Part shown: one piece after another, positions 47,456-56,264 of the stretch
How the letters are laid out: every line of letters begins with the position of its first letter
Position numbering within the stretch: the first letter of the stretch is position 1
NCBI RefSeq assembly: GCF_902497995.1
Contig: NZ_CABVII010000003.1
Span: 248,001-312,000 of the forward strand
DNA: 64,000 nt
Source: Pseudomonas fluorescens
Lineage (GTDB): Bacteria > Pseudomonadota > Gammaproteobacteria > Pseudomonadales > Pseudomonadaceae
Direction of reading: 5' to 3'
The notes under the pieces: model-generated
Databases searched by the model: none
What the model saw: only the letters and a program-made list of their open reading frames with translations
Told to the model about the DNA's origin: nothing
Translations under genes and position numbers: made by a program

Positions 47456-48013
47456 ATGCAAGACGACGATTTTTCCCTGTTCAAAAGCGCGATCCAAGGC
47501 GTCAAGCCGATCAAGCACGATCGCGCCGAAACCGGCAAACCCAAAGCTGACCGCGCGCAGATCGCCAAGCTGCGCCAGGCCGCTACCGTGCGCACCGATG
47601 CCACCACCGTCGACGGGCTGTCCGATCAGTTCGTCATCGACGTTGGCCCGGAAGACGAGCTGATGTGGGCGCGCGACGGGGTGCAGGAAAGCCAGATGCG
47701 CAAACTCAAGATCGGACAGATTCCGTTCGTAGGCAGCCTCGACTTGCACGGCATGAATGTTGAAAAGGCCCGGGAGACCCTCTGGGCTTTTCTGGCCGAA
47801 GCGACCAGATTCGAAATCCGCTGCGTGCGCGTCACCCATGGCAAGGCTGTGCGTCTGGACGGCAAGCGCCCGATGATCAAAAGCCACGTCAACACCTGGC
47901 TGCGCCAGCATTCCCAGGTCCTCGGCTTCACCTCGTGCCAGCCTAAACACGGCGGCGCCGGAGCGGTTTATGTGATGCTTAAACGGACCATGATGGAAGG
48001 TCGCGACGAGTGA
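47456..48013 (+). CDS. Smr domain protein (SmrB/YfcN-like)
   Basis: 185 aa. The C-terminal Smr domain carries the LDLHG motif (about residue 95) and VTHGK (about 124), followed by NTWLRQHSQVLGF and KHGGAGAVYVML. E. coli SmrB is an endonuclease that cleaves mRNA at collided ribosomes and lies next to prmB, as here. I infer a similar role. An N-terminal extension of about 90 residues is charged. folE lies 78 bp downstream. Confidence 0.85.
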   Translation: MQDDDFSLFKSAIQGVKPIKHDRAETGKPKADRAQIAKLRQAATVRTDATTVDGLSDQFVIDVGPEDELMWARDGVQESQMRKLKIGQIPFVGSLDLHGMNVEKARETLWAFLAEATRFEIRCVRVTHGKAVRLDGKRPMIKSHVNTWLRQHSQVLGFTSCQPKHGGAGAVYVMLKRTMMEGRDE

Positions 48014-48091
48014 GGCTGTCGCTTCGTGCTTGCAGCGCCGTGTCCGCCACCGTACCCTTGGCCTTTGCGTAAAAATCCCACAGGTAGTTTC

Positions 48092-48637
48092 ATGTCCCTG
48101 GAACAGAATTACACCGCGATTCTCGGCCAACTGGGCGAGGACGTGTCCCGCGAGGGCCTGCTCGACACGCCAAAGCGTGCCGCCAAAGCCATGCAGTACC
48201 TCTGCCGTGGTTATGAACAGACACTGGAAGAGGTCACCAACGGTGCCTTGTTCAGCTCCGACAACAGCGAAATGGTGCTGGTCAAGGACATCGAGCTCTA
48301 CTCGTTGTGCGAACACCACCTGCTGCCGTTCATCGGCAAGGCCCACGTCGCCTACATCCCGAGCGGCAAGGTGCTGGGGCTGTCGAAAGTCGCGCGGATC
48401 GTCGATATGTACGCCCGCCGCCTGCAGATCCAGGAAAACCTCAGCCGCCAGATCGCCGACGCGGTCCAGGAAGTCACCGGCGCCCTGGGCGTGGCGGTGG
48501 TGATCGAGGCCAAGCACATGTGCATGATGATGCGCGGTGTGGAGAAGCAGAATTCGACAATGATCACTTCGGTGATGCTCGGTGAGTTCCGCGAAAATGC
48601 GGCTACCCGCAGTGAGTTTCTCAGCCTGATCAAGTAA
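48092..48637 (+). CDS. folE: GTP cyclohydrolase I
   Basis: 181 aa from [11 protein letters not shown]. It converts GTP to dihydroneopterin triphosphate for folate synthesis. Zinc ligands Cys73 and His76 ([10 protein letters not shown]) and Cys144 (KHMCMMMRG) are present, so this is the zinc-type FolE, not the metal-flexible FolE2 (type IB) fold. A strong terminator follows 14 bp past the stop. Confidence 0.95.
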   Translation: MSLEQNYTAILGQLGEDVSREGLLDTPKRAAKAMQYLCRGYEQTLEEVTNGALFSSDNSEMVLVKDIELYSLCEHHLLPFIGKAHVAYIPSGKVLGLSKVARIVDMYARRLQIQENLSRQIADAVQEVTGALGVAVVIEAKHMCMMMRGVEKQNSTMITSVMLGEFRENAATRSEFLSLIK

Positions 48638-48651
48638 GTCGCACCACGAAG

Positions 48652-48680
48652 AAAACCGGCGTTCATCGCCGGTTTTTTTT
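48652..48680 (+). terminator. Rho-independent terminator after folE
   Basis: A 10-bp stem AAAACCGGCG/CGCCGGTTTT with a 5-base loop runs into an 8-base T-run. Confidence 0.92.
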
Positions 48681-48738
48681 CGTCGGCGAAAAATCAGGTA
48701 AGCTGCGCGCCTTCCGTTTGCCCTGTGAGGCTTATCCC

Positions 48739-49110
48739 GTGTTCGTTAAAGCGCTTCGTGTCGGCCTTGGCCAACTGATCATCTTCATCGACTTCATCAC
48801 CCGTCCTGGCAAGAAGCAACGCCCGGCCGAGGTTCAGGCTCAGGTCAACACGGCAGCCAAGGGCCTGACCCTGTATCAGTTCCATGCCTGCCCCTTCTGC
48901 GTGAAAACCCGCCGCACCCTGCGCCGCCTGAACGTGCCGGTGGCGTTGCGCGACGCGAAGAACAATGAACAGGATCGCCAGACGTTGCTCAAGCAAGGCG
49001 GCAAGATCAAGGTGCCGTGCCTGCGTATTGAAGAGAATGGGCAGACCACCTGGATGTATGAGTCCAAGGTGATTATCGATTATCTGGATAAGCGGTTTGC
49101 GGCGGCCTGA
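48739..49110 (+). CDS. Membrane-tethered glutaredoxin-like protein
   Basis: 123 aa, GTG start at 48739 behind GAGG. The N-terminal helix LGQLIIFIDFITRP probably anchors it to the membrane, after which comes a glutaredoxin/GST-N domain with active site CPFC (HACPFCVKTRRTL) and the cis-Pro site KVPCLRI. It likely uses glutathione for thiol-disulfide exchange. Monocistronic between folE and a REP-rich region. Confidence 0.82.
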   Translation: MFVKALRVGLGQLIIFIDFITRPGKKQRPAEVQAQVNTAAKGLTLYQFHACPFCVKTRRTLRRLNVPVALRDAKNNEQDRQTLLKQGGKIKVPCLRIEENGQTTWMYESKVIIDYLDKRFAAA

Positions 49111-49135
49111 TGCATTTGTAGTGGTGCTGATGACC

Positions 49136-49233
49136 CCTTCGCGGGCAAGCCCGCTCCCACATGGGATCTGTTTTAACTACAAATCCCATTTACACCACAA
49201 ATCCCCTGTGGGAGCGGGCTTGCCCGCGAAGGG
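49136..49233. repeat. REP pair, outward facing
   Basis: An inverted GCGGGCAAGCCCGCTCCCACA REP (49138-49162) and a forward REP (49205-49231) downstream of the glutaredoxin gene. Confidence 0.8.
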
Positions 49234-49265
49234 GCCGGCACAAACGCCGCAAATCTTCAGACAAA

Positions 49266-49449
49266 AATAAACCGGCCCATGCGCCCAATGCCAGTCAGTT
49301 AAGCACAATTCATGTGGGAGCGGGCTTGCTCGCGAAGACGGCGGCCCAGTCAATATTGATCTCGCCTGATACACCGCTTTCGCGAGCAAGCCCGCTCCCA
49401 CAGGTTCCGCGTATTAACTGACTGGCATTAGCCCATGCGCCGGTTTATT
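49266..49449. repeat. REPIN nested inside longer terminal inverted repeats
   Basis: Outer arms 49266-49302 and 49414-49449 pair: AATAAACCGG with CCGGTTTATT and AATGCCAGTCAGTTAA with its complement, with a small mismatch in the CCCATGCG part. Between them lies a complete REPIN with GTGGGAGCGGGCTTGCTCGCGAAG arms. The whole looks like a MITE-style unit or a REPIN inserted into an older palindrome. Confidence 0.75.
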
Positions 49450-49542
49450 CGTTCCTGCCCTCCCCTCAGGCCACGCTCGCCGCCTGACCCTGCCCCACCA
49501 CCACCACCACCGCCGCCAAAATCTCCTTCACAACGCAAAATT

Positions 49543-49585
49543 CCTGTGGGAGCGACGGTGCGACGATTCGACCTGCTCGCGAAGG
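49543..49585. repeat. Single REP with an internal insertion
   Basis: GTGGGAGCGACGGTGCGACG continues as ATTCGACCTGCTCGCGAAGG, which is a REP split by a segment also seen in the REPs at 8959, 12090 and 57900. A short run of CCA triplets precedes it near 49498. Confidence 0.7.
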
Positions 49586-49654
49586 CAGCCGAACGGCCAT
49601 ATATCCCGATTGCCAAACTTTTCGTCTACAAAACCAAAAACATTATTTGCTTTA

Positions 49655-49666
49655 TTTGTATACAAA
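49655..49666. promoter_or_regulatory. Palindrome TTTGTATACAAA upstream of the NCS2 permease
   Basis: A perfect 12-bp palindrome 129 bp upstream of the permease start. The core TTGTATACAA recurs upstream of puuE at 55243-55252. GntR/FCD-type regulators bind such sequences. The regulator is not identified. Confidence 0.55.
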
Positions 49667-49794
49667 AGCATAATCCACTTCGTGCGAGTTCCTGACCAAA
49701 AGGTCAACAAATTCGCAAGTACCTCAAAGGGCCGCTGCCACCCTCATGGGTCCGCCCCTGGAAATAACAATAAAACTCTTGAGGAGTACTCGCT

Positions 49795-51144
49795 GTGGAA
49801 AGCCGCAAATCCGAAGCCTCGACCCTGGAACTCTCGCCGCCGATACGCAATGGCTGGCTGGAGCGCATCTTCAAACTCAGCTTGCATGGCACCACGGTGA
49901 AGACCGAGTTGATAGCCGGTCTGACGACCTTCATTACCATGGCCTACATAATCTTCGTCAACCCCAACATCATGGCCGACGCCGGGATCGATCACGGGGC
50001 TGCGTTCGTCGCCACCTGCATCGCCGCCGCGCTGGGCTGCCTGTTGATGGGCCTGTACGCCAACTGGCCGGTCGGCCTGGCGCCGGGCATGGGTCTGAAC
50101 GCCTTCTTCACCTACACTGTGGTCGGCACCATGGGCTACAACTGGGAAACGGCCCTTGGCGCAGTATTCGTTTCCGGTGTGCTGTTCATGTTCCTGACAT
50201 TTTCCCGGATTCGCGAATGGCTGCTCAACAGCATCCCGGTGAGCCTGCGCTACGCCATGGGCGCCGGTGTGGGCCTGTTCCTGGGGCTGATCGGTCTCAA
50301 AACCGCGGGGATCGTCGTCGATAGCCCGGCCACCCTGATCAAGCTCGGCTCCCTGCGCGAACCGGGTCCATTGCTGGCGGCCATCTGCTTCCTGATGATT
50401 GCCGTGCTCAGCTACCACAAAGTATTCGGTGCGATCCTCATCAGCATCATCACCGTGACCCTGGCCGGTTGGGGCCTGGGGCTGGTGCACTACGAGGGCA
50501 TCATGTCGGCCCCGCCGAGCCTGGCACCGACCTGGATGGCCATGGACGTCGCCGGCGTGTTCAACATCAGCATGATCAGTGTGGTGCTGGCGTTCCTCTT
50601 CGTGCACATGTTCGATACCGCCGGCACCTTGATGGGCGTGGCCCAGCGCGCCGGCCTGGTCAACGCCGACGGCAAGATCGAAAACCTCTCCCGCGCCCTG
50701 AAAGCCGATAGTGCTTCCAGCGTATTCGGTGCCGTGGTCGGTGTTCCACCCGTCACCAGCTACGTGGAAAGTGCCGCGGGTGTAGCGGCAGGTGGTCGGA
50801 CTGGTCTTACCGCCGTGACCGTAGGTGTGTTATTTATTGCGGCAATGTTTTTCGCCCCGTTGGCTGGCATGATCCCCGCGTATGCCACCGCCGGTGCACT
50901 GATCTATGTGGCAATGTTGATGATGGGCGGCATGGCGCACATCGAATGGGACGAGGCGACCGACAGCATTCCGGCGATCGTTACCGCGATCATGATGCCC
51001 TTGACCTTTTCGGTCGCCGACGGCATCGCGCTGGGTTTTATCACCTATGTGGTCCTGAAAGCTTGTACCGGTAAGCACAAGGAAATTTCCATCAGTTTGT
51101 GGGTGCTCTGCGCGATCTTCATCGCCAAGTTCGTTTTCTTGTAG
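49795..51144 (+). CDS. NCS2 family purine permease (AzgA/GhxP-like)
   Basis: 449 aa, about 13-14 helices, GTG start behind GAGGAG. The family hallmark GLAPGMGLNAFFTYTVV is present, along with FDTAGTLMGVAQRAG and GVPPVTSYVESAAGVAAGGRTGL. These mark the AzgA (COG2252) branch that imports hypoxanthine, guanine or adenine by proton symport. The shared palindrome and proximity to urate genes support purine import. Confidence 0.9.
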   Translation: MESRKSEASTLELSPPIRNGWLERIFKLSLHGTTVKTELIAGLTTFITMAYIIFVNPNIMADAGIDHGAAFVATCIAAALGCLLMGLYANWPVGLAPGMGLNAFFTYTVVGTMGYNWETALGAVFVSGVLFMFLTFSRIREWLLNSIPVSLRYAMGAGVGLFLGLIGLKTAGIVVDSPATLIKLGSLREPGPLLAAICFLMIAVLSYHKVFGAILISIITVTLAGWGLGLVHYEGIMSAPPSLAPTWMAMDVAGVFNISMISVVLAFLFVHMFDTAGTLMGVAQRAGLVNADGKIENLSRALKADSASSVFGAVVGVPPVTSYVESAAGVAAGGRTGLTAVTVGVLFIAAMFFAPLAGMIPAYATAGALIYVAMLMMGGMAHIEWDEATDSIPAIVTAIMMPLTFSVADGIALGFITYVVLKACTGKHKEISISLWVLCAIFIAKFVFL

Positions 51145-51163
51145 CTTTAAACGCATCAAACCC

Positions 51164-51189
51164 GCCTCACCCCGTCGGGTGAGGCTTTT
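51164..51189 (+). terminator. Rho-independent terminator after the NCS2 permease
   Basis: A 9-bp stem GCCTCACCC/GGGTGAGGC with a 4-base loop, then TTTT. Confidence 0.8.
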
Positions 51190-51208
51190 GTGCAAATGGA
51201 GGAAAGTG

Positions 51209-51838
51209 ATGAGTCTGGAAACCTGGCTGCTGTTCAGCGGCGCTGCGCTGGTGGTGATCCTGATCCCGGGGCCACTGTCATTGCTGATGATCAGCAACAG
51301 TCTGAATTACGGCCTGCGCCGTTCCTACCCGGCGTTTCTGGGTGGCGTGTTTGCGTCGATCTGCTTGCTCAGTGCTTCGGCGCTGGGCCTGGGCGCGTTG
51401 TTGCTCGCCTCGGAACAGTTGTTCAGCGCCCTGAAGATCGTCGGCGCGCTGTACCTGTTCTACCTCGCCTGGCAGAGCTGGCAGCAATCGCGCCAACCCT
51501 CGGTGGGCGCTGAAGTGCCCCAGGCCGCGCCGGTGCCGCGTTTCCGTGCCCTGTTCGGGCGCGCGTTTGTTTTAGGCGCCAGTAATCCGAAAGACATCCT
51601 GTTCTTCGCCGCGTTCCTGCCGCAGTTCTTGAGCGCCGAACAACCGTTCCTGCCGCAGTTGCTGGTAATGATCGCGACCTGGACCGTACTGGATCTGCTG
51701 TGCAAATTGGCCTATGGACTGGGGGCGCACGGTGCAGCGCGGTACCTGCGCAGTGGCAAGGGGCAAAGTTGGTTCAACCGGATCAGTGCCGGGTTGTTCG
51801 GCGGAGCGGGCGGCGCTTCCTTGCTGAGTAGTCACTGA
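51209..51838 (+). CDS. LysE/RhtB family exporter
   Basis: 209 aa, six helices. ATG 51209 follows TGGAGGA. The LysE signature LVVILIPGPLSLLMISNSLNYG is near the N-terminus, with SNPKDILFFAAFLPQF in the middle. It is probably an amino-acid or homoserine-type exporter. Substrate unknown. Confidence 0.87.
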   Translation: MSLETWLLFSGAALVVILIPGPLSLLMISNSLNYGLRRSYPAFLGGVFASICLLSASALGLGALLLASEQLFSALKIVGALYLFYLAWQSWQQSRQPSVGAEVPQAAPVPRFRALFGRAFVLGASNPKDILFFAAFLPQFLSAEQPFLPQLLVMIATWTVLDLLCKLAYGLGAHGAARYLRSGKGQSWFNRISAGLFGGAGGASLLSSH

Positions 51839-51879
51839 TACCTTCGAGCTGTATCCGTAACTTCTGTAGCCCTTCTCTG

Positions 51880-51915
51880 CTGCCCTCCTGACTCGCGAAG
51901 TCTCTCAGGAGGGCA
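51880..51915. terminator. Hairpin downstream of the LysE gene
   Basis: 11-bp arms TGCCCTCCTGA and its complement with a 13-base loop lie 41 bp past the stop. There is no clear T-run, so it is a weak or factor-assisted terminator candidate. The rest of 51916-52164 is AT-rich and shows no gene. Confidence 0.5.
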
Positions 51916-52164
51916 GAACTTCGCCAATACCCTGCCCCTGACCGATGGATAGAGTGTTATATCCATAGCCTGTCGCTCGCCCCCGACGATTACAAAACGC
52001 AACGACCCCGCCAAATACGCTTCTGTCCTGCCAAAACCCCGCAACACAAAGAAACAACGGTATATATATTTATACGTCGCCCGGTTGACACTTCGCCATT
52101 CTGATAAACACGAATGAACTGTTGATTGAAATCAACTATTCGCAACTTATTGGGAATAATATAA

Positions 52165-52320
52165 ATGGCCAAACCACCGGTAAAACCCAAAGCGCCCGAC
52201 GCCCATTCATCCGCTGGCACGTCGACAACCACGCCCCCCCCATTACTCAGTTCCCCGATAACCGCCGAAAACAGTCTTAACACTTTCTGCACTGGCAGAC
52301 ATATATACCGCACGCACTGA
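52165..52320 (+). pseudogene. Short ORF with an N-terminus like the adjacent 636-aa protein
   Basis: 51 codons from ATG 52165 (MAKPPVKPKAPDAHSS...), ending in a stop at 52320. The opening MAKPP-K-P and Ser/Thr/Pro-rich run resemble the 636-aa protein that begins 136 bp downstream (MAKPPKKVPGSG). No continuation in the other frames was found beyond a short stretch ending at TAG near 52355. It is probably a truncated paralogue, though a genuine short peptide is not excluded. Confidence 0.5.
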
Positions 52321-52455
52321 ACTTACTTCATCAATATTCGCTTTCAGAAGCTAGCATCGTGCAATCGCACGACTTGCAATGCTGCCCACGTCGCTCTTTG
52401 GCCTGACGGTCAAGGTCAAAGCGTTAAATCAGTATTTTTTCAGAGTGAAATCAAA

Positions 52456-54366
52456 ATGGCTAAGCCACCCAAGAAAGTTCCTGGTTCCGGTTCAACCGAT
52501 CTACCTTCTTCCACAAGATCGACCCATACGGATAACTCGACCCCAGGAGACCTTTTCAACACCGGCATCCCTGGCTCGCACGTCCAGGTCACGGATACAA
52601 CAACAAGCACGCACTTATCGGATGTCTCGCCGGACGCCAGCGCTCATCAGCCATCCGTCGTGGTGAGCGATTTACCTGGCACAGGTTCAAGCTCGGTTGA
52701 AACCGACCTCAGGTCGCTTACCTGGCCCGCGGATCAGACTCATCTGTTACGTCCAATAGGAAATGATACCGGGCTTTTCGAGAGTCCGGACGGCAATACC
52801 TACGCTTACCTTGGAGAGGATGGCCATGTCCTGGTCGAGCGTCGATACCAGGTGCCCTTGCGCGATACAACAGGCATGCCAGGCCCGCTTCTGATATCAG
52901 TCGACGGTCAACTGCGTTGGCGTGTCGAACCCGCTGACCGGCAATCAGCAGGATCCGGTACACACACTCCAGCTCAGGCTGTTCCATCACCGCTCAGGTT
53001 CGTTCCAGCACATCTTGCCGCCGTGCTGTCAAAAGCGGAAAACTCCATAGACGGGATCCGTTACGACAAGTACAAAAGGTTGTATGTCGATATGCAAAAG
53101 GGCACCGTCCTGGTCCGCAAGAACAAGGACGGCCACTACCAGGCGAGCTCCGCCAGTGAGTTGATCCCGTCCGGTGCACTGCTCGAACAAATTCCCGGAA
53201 CCAAACTTTGGCGACAAAAAGTACAGACCGTCACGGACCCACAACAAGATTCACAGCCAACTACCCGCCAACGGTCTGCCGAAACGGATGAACCCACTCC
53301 CGGCCCGAGCAAACGTCGGCGCCTGGATGACGAAAGCAGCGACTCCCCCGATACAGACATCATTGCCGACACTCTTCTTTCGAATGAATCAATCGCACTG
53401 GATCTGTCCTACGCTCAGTGGCGAAACTGGGGGAAAAACACTCAGCCGCAATCAGGCCAATCCATAGAAATAGACGGGCTTCACTATTCGATTGTGCCGC
53501 AAGCCATGCAGCCCGGCACGCGTCTTGTCTATTTGGAACACCCAGGATTTTCACCTGGAGGATATGACGCCTTCGAACAGATGCTGCTGAACAATCCATC
53601 GTTTCAACCAAAGTGGGCCATAAAAAAGGATGGCCGATGGAACACGGTGGAGAGACGCCTTCCGTTTGAAATGTCCCTGTCTCAATACGTCGCCAGTTCC
53701 TTCAAGTATTTGTCGAATCATTCAGCAAATATGATCGCAAGAGCAGTGTTCAATCACACCAGTCATTCAGCCCCCATCAACGCGCATGGGCTCGCGCTGC
53801 TGAGTCGGACATTTCACCACTGGGCAGATAGAACCACTGTCGACGCGCCTCGTCGAGAGCTGGCCGACCCGTTGATGATGCTCCCTGTGCTGCCCACGAC
53901 CCTGAGCGGCACCGACACCATCATTTCACTGCCCATGCCGTCTGCCGAGGCATTGCTGCGACTCGACTTTGATCCAAAACAAATCCCTCAAGCATGGAGT
54001 GAATATGTGACGAACGCCCCAGGCAGCAGCCTCCGAAGCCTGTTCAGCACTGTTCTGGAACATAACGGCTATACCGTGAATCGTACGACCCGTCTGCTCA
54101 GCGAAGACGCGTTGCTGTTTCACCGGGAAGGCCTTGACGCTGCATTCGTGTTGAGATTCCCCCTCACTACGCTACTTGGCAACATGAAACGTAACGCTAT
54201 GCCGGGCTCCGAGCTGAACGATCCGGCGTACCGGGCCAGAATTGGCGAAGAGCAATGGCAGGAACTGAGTAATCGTCTCGACCTGAGTAAGGTGATCTAT
54301 TTGCTGGGCAATACCCAACCCATCAGCGCAGATCAGACCACCCTCGTCATCGTTAGAGAAGGATGA
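52456..54366 (+). CDS. Large cysteine-free protein of unknown function, effector-like
   Basis: 636 aa with no cysteine and no signal peptide. Residues 1-85 are Ser/Thr/Pro-rich and probably disordered. Two related segments follow: about 88-157 (GLFESPDGNTYAYLGEDG) and about 178-256 (IDGIRYDKYKRLYVDMQKG, SELIPSG, GTKLWRQK). A basic cluster KRRRL (286-290) sits in an acidic linker. The C-terminal part is unassigned. The middle segment resembles modules I recall in large Pseudomonas toxin-like proteins. It interrupts the purine block and its composition looks accessory. Confidence 0.75.
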   Translation: MAKPPKKVPGSGSTDLPSSTRSTHTDNSTPGDLFNTGIPGSHVQVTDTTTSTHLSDVSPDASAHQPSVVVSDLPGTGSSSVETDLRSLTWPADQTHLLRPIGNDTGLFESPDGNTYAYLGEDGHVLVERRYQVPLRDTTGMPGPLLISVDGQLRWRVEPADRQSAGSGTHTPAQAVPSPLRFVPAHLAAVLSKAENSIDGIRYDKYKRLYVDMQKGTVLVRKNKDGHYQASSASELIPSGALLEQIPGTKLWRQKVQTVTDPQQDSQPTTRQRSAETDEPTPGPSKRRRLDDESSDSPDTDIIADTLLSNESIALDLSYAQWRNWGKNTQPQSGQSIEIDGLHYSIVPQAMQPGTRLVYLEHPGFSPGGYDAFEQMLLNNPSFQPKWAIKKDGRWNTVERRLPFEMSLSQYVASSFKYLSNHSANMIARAVFNHTSHSAPINAHGLALLSRTFHHWADRTTVDAPRRELADPLMMLPVLPTTLSGTDTIISLPMPSAEALLRLDFDPKQIPQAWSEYVTNAPGSSLRSLFSTVLEHNGYTVNRTTRLLSEDALLFHREGLDAAFVLRFPLTTLLGNMKRNAMPGSELNDPAYRARIGEEQWQELSNRLDLSKVIYLLGNTQPISADQTTLVIVREG

Positions 54367-54424
54367 TTGCTCGCCGCTGCGCAACCGAGCCTTTTTGTTA
54401 CCGGAGGAGGCAGGGAAGACTGCT

Positions 54425-54454
54425 GGACGTTCTCGCGGATCCGCGCGGGAACGT
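54425..54454 (+). other. Hairpin after the 636-aa gene
   Basis: GACGTTC and GAACGTC arms enclose a GCGGATCCGC palindrome. No T-run follows on the plus strand. It may cap the transcript of the 636-aa gene. Confidence 0.4.
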
Positions 54455-54477
54455 CGCCAAATGCGCTATGCCTGGCG

Positions 54478-54503
54478 AAAAAAAGCCCGCAGTGTGAGCG
54501 GGC
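54478..54503 (-). terminator. Rho-independent terminator of uraH
   Basis: On the minus strand the stem GCCCGC/GCGGGC with a 7-base loop is followed by seven T residues. It lies 60 bp past the uraH stop. Confidence 0.88.
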
Positions 54504-54562
54504 AAAAGACCAAAGAAGCTCTATGCGCAGTCGCTTCCAGGTTGAGGCAGCTGCTTGGGGGA

Positions 54563-54916
54563 TCAGCTGCCGCGGTACGTGGAATAGCTATACGGGGAGA
54601 TCAGCAACGGCACGTGGTAGTGATCTTGCTCCGCAGAGATGCCAAACCGCAGCACCACGACATCCAGAAACGCCGGCTCCGGTAACTGCACGCCCCGGGC
54701 GCGGTAGTAGTCGCCTGCATGGAATTGAACCTGGTAGACCCCGGAGCGGTAGTCGTCGCCTTGCAGCAGCGGTGCATCGACACGGCCGTCGCTGTTGGTG
54801 ATCGCGGTGGCGACCAGTTCCAGCTGCGAGCCTTCAACGCGGTACAGCTCGACCTTGATCGAGCTGCCCGGGCAACCGTGTGCAGCGTCTAAAATGTGTG
54901 TAGTCAAACGTCCCAT
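54563..54916 (-). CDS. uraH: 5-Hydroxyisourate hydrolase
   Basis: 117 aa transthyretin-like enzyme that converts 5-hydroxyisourate to OHCU in urate breakdown. Family marks are the N-terminal HILDAAHGCPG and the diagnostic C-terminal tetrapeptide YRGS. It is transcribed divergently from puuE. It acts on the PuuD product and feeds UraD. Confidence 0.95.
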   Translation of the reverse strand: MGRLTTHILDAAHGCPGSSIKVELYRVEGSQLELVATAITNSDGRVDAPLLQGDDYRSGVYQVQFHAGDYYRARGVQLPEPAFLDVVVLRFGISAEQDHYHVPLLISPYSYSTYRGS

Positions 54917-55337
54917 TGATTCTGCGTGCCTGGCTGCGTTGAGCAGTCAGGCCTCGCGCCTCCCGAAGTCAGTTGAAAAGGAGACCGCACCGGTTCGGAG
55001 CACGAAACGCTGCGGCGAGGGAATGATTAAGACATTTCTTAAAAAAATTGTACACAATAAAAACGACATTTTTAGCCCTACCCCCGCCATTCATGGATTG
55101 CCTACGAATCAGCCTTCGCACCATGAAACAAAAGGACCTTCTATCCATTAGCTGACCGATCAGGCAGGTTTCTTGCAACCTCAAGCAATGATGACCGTTA
55201 GAGAAATATGCAAAAAAACAGGCTTACAATGTCGATATAAAGTTGTATACAATCAATCCATCGCTGTGGCGCCAGCCTGTGATCCTTTCGTCAGGCCGCC
55301 GCACAACCTGTTACCACGAACAAGAAGGAAGACTGCA
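54917..55337. promoter_or_regulatory. Divergent uraH-puuE control region with two palindromic sites
   Basis: The 421-bp region contains ATTGTACACAAT (55047-55058) and the perfect palindrome TTGTATACAA (55243-55252). The latter repeats the core of the site at 49655-49666. Its position between divergent catabolic genes suggests a shared repressor. An AT-rich stretch near 55020-55070 may hold promoters. No gene is seen. Confidence 0.55.
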
Positions 55338-56264
55338 GTGAGCGCTGACTATCCACGCGACCTGATCGGTTACGGCAGTAACCCTCCTCACCCACACTGG
55401 CCGGGCAACGCCCGTATCGCCTTGTCCTTCGTGCTCAATTACGAAGAAGGCGGCGAGCGCAATATCCTGCACGGCGATAAAGAATCCGAAGCCTTCCTTT
55501 CGGAAATGGTCTCGGCGCAGCCGCTGCAAGGCGCGCGCAACATGAGCATGGAATCCCTGTATGAGTATGGCAGCCGTGCCGGCGTCTGGCGGATCCTGAA
55601 ACTGTTCAAGGAATTCGACATCCCGCTGACCGTCTTCGCCGTGGCCATGGCCGCCCAGCGCCATCCGGATGTGCTCCGCGCCATGGTCGATGCCGGCCAC
55701 GAGATCTGCAGCCACGGCTATCGCTGGATCGACTACCAGTACATGGACGAGGCGCAGGAACGCGAGCACATGCTCGAAGCGATCCGTGTGCTTACCGAAA
55801 TCACCGGCGAGCGGCCACTGGGCTGGTACACCGGCCGCACCGGCCCGAACACTCGGCGCCTGGTGATGGAAGAAGGCGGTTTCCTCTACGATTGCGACAC
55901 CTACGACGACGACCTGCCCTACTGGGAACCGAACAACCCGACCGGCAAGCCGCACCTGGTGATCCCATATACGCTGGACACTAACGACATGCGCTTCACC
56001 CAGGTCCAGGGTTTCAACAAGGGCGACGATTTCTTCGAATACCTCAAAGACGCGTTTGATGTGTTATATGCCGAAGGCGCCGAAGCACCGAAGATGTTGT
56101 CGATCGGCCTGCACTGCCGCCTGATCGGCCGTCCGGCGCGCCTGGCTTCGCTCAAGCGCTTTATCGAATACGCTAAAAGTCATGAACAGGTGTGGTTCAG
56201 CCGTCGTGTCGACATCGCTCGCCACTGGCATGAAACCCACCCGTACCAAGGGGCCGCGAAATGA
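55338..56264 (+). CDS. puuE: Allantoinase PuuE (polysaccharide-deacetylase fold)
   Basis: 308 aa, equal to the characterised Pseudomonas PuuE, from GTG 55338 with GAAGGA upstream. It hydrolyses allantoin to allantoate without the metal centre of the classical enzyme. NodB-like motifs include LSFVLNYEEGGE and GHEICSHGYRW, with RTGPNTRRL and GLHCRLIGRPARL in the C-terminal part. uraD overlaps its stop by 4 bp, showing translational coupling. Confidence 0.95.
   Translation: MSADYPRDLIGYGSNPPHPHWPGNARIALSFVLNYEEGGERNILHGDKESEAFLSEMVSAQPLQGARNMSMESLYEYGSRAGVWRILKLFKEFDIPLTVFAVAMAAQRHPDVLRAMVDAGHEICSHGYRWIDYQYMDEAQEREHMLEAIRVLTEITGERPLGWYTGRTGPNTRRLVMEEGGFLYDCDTYDDDLPYWEPNNPTGKPHLVIPYTLDTNDMRFTQVQGFNKGDDFFEYLKDAFDVLYAEGAEAPKMLSIGLHCRLIGRPARLASLKRFIEYAKSHEQVWFSRRVDIARHWHETHPYQGAAK

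Noticed and set aside
49610-49794. Purine riboswitch ahead of the NCS2 permease
   Set aside because: I could not find the conserved junction and loop sequences of the purine aptamer; a palindromic operator fits better.
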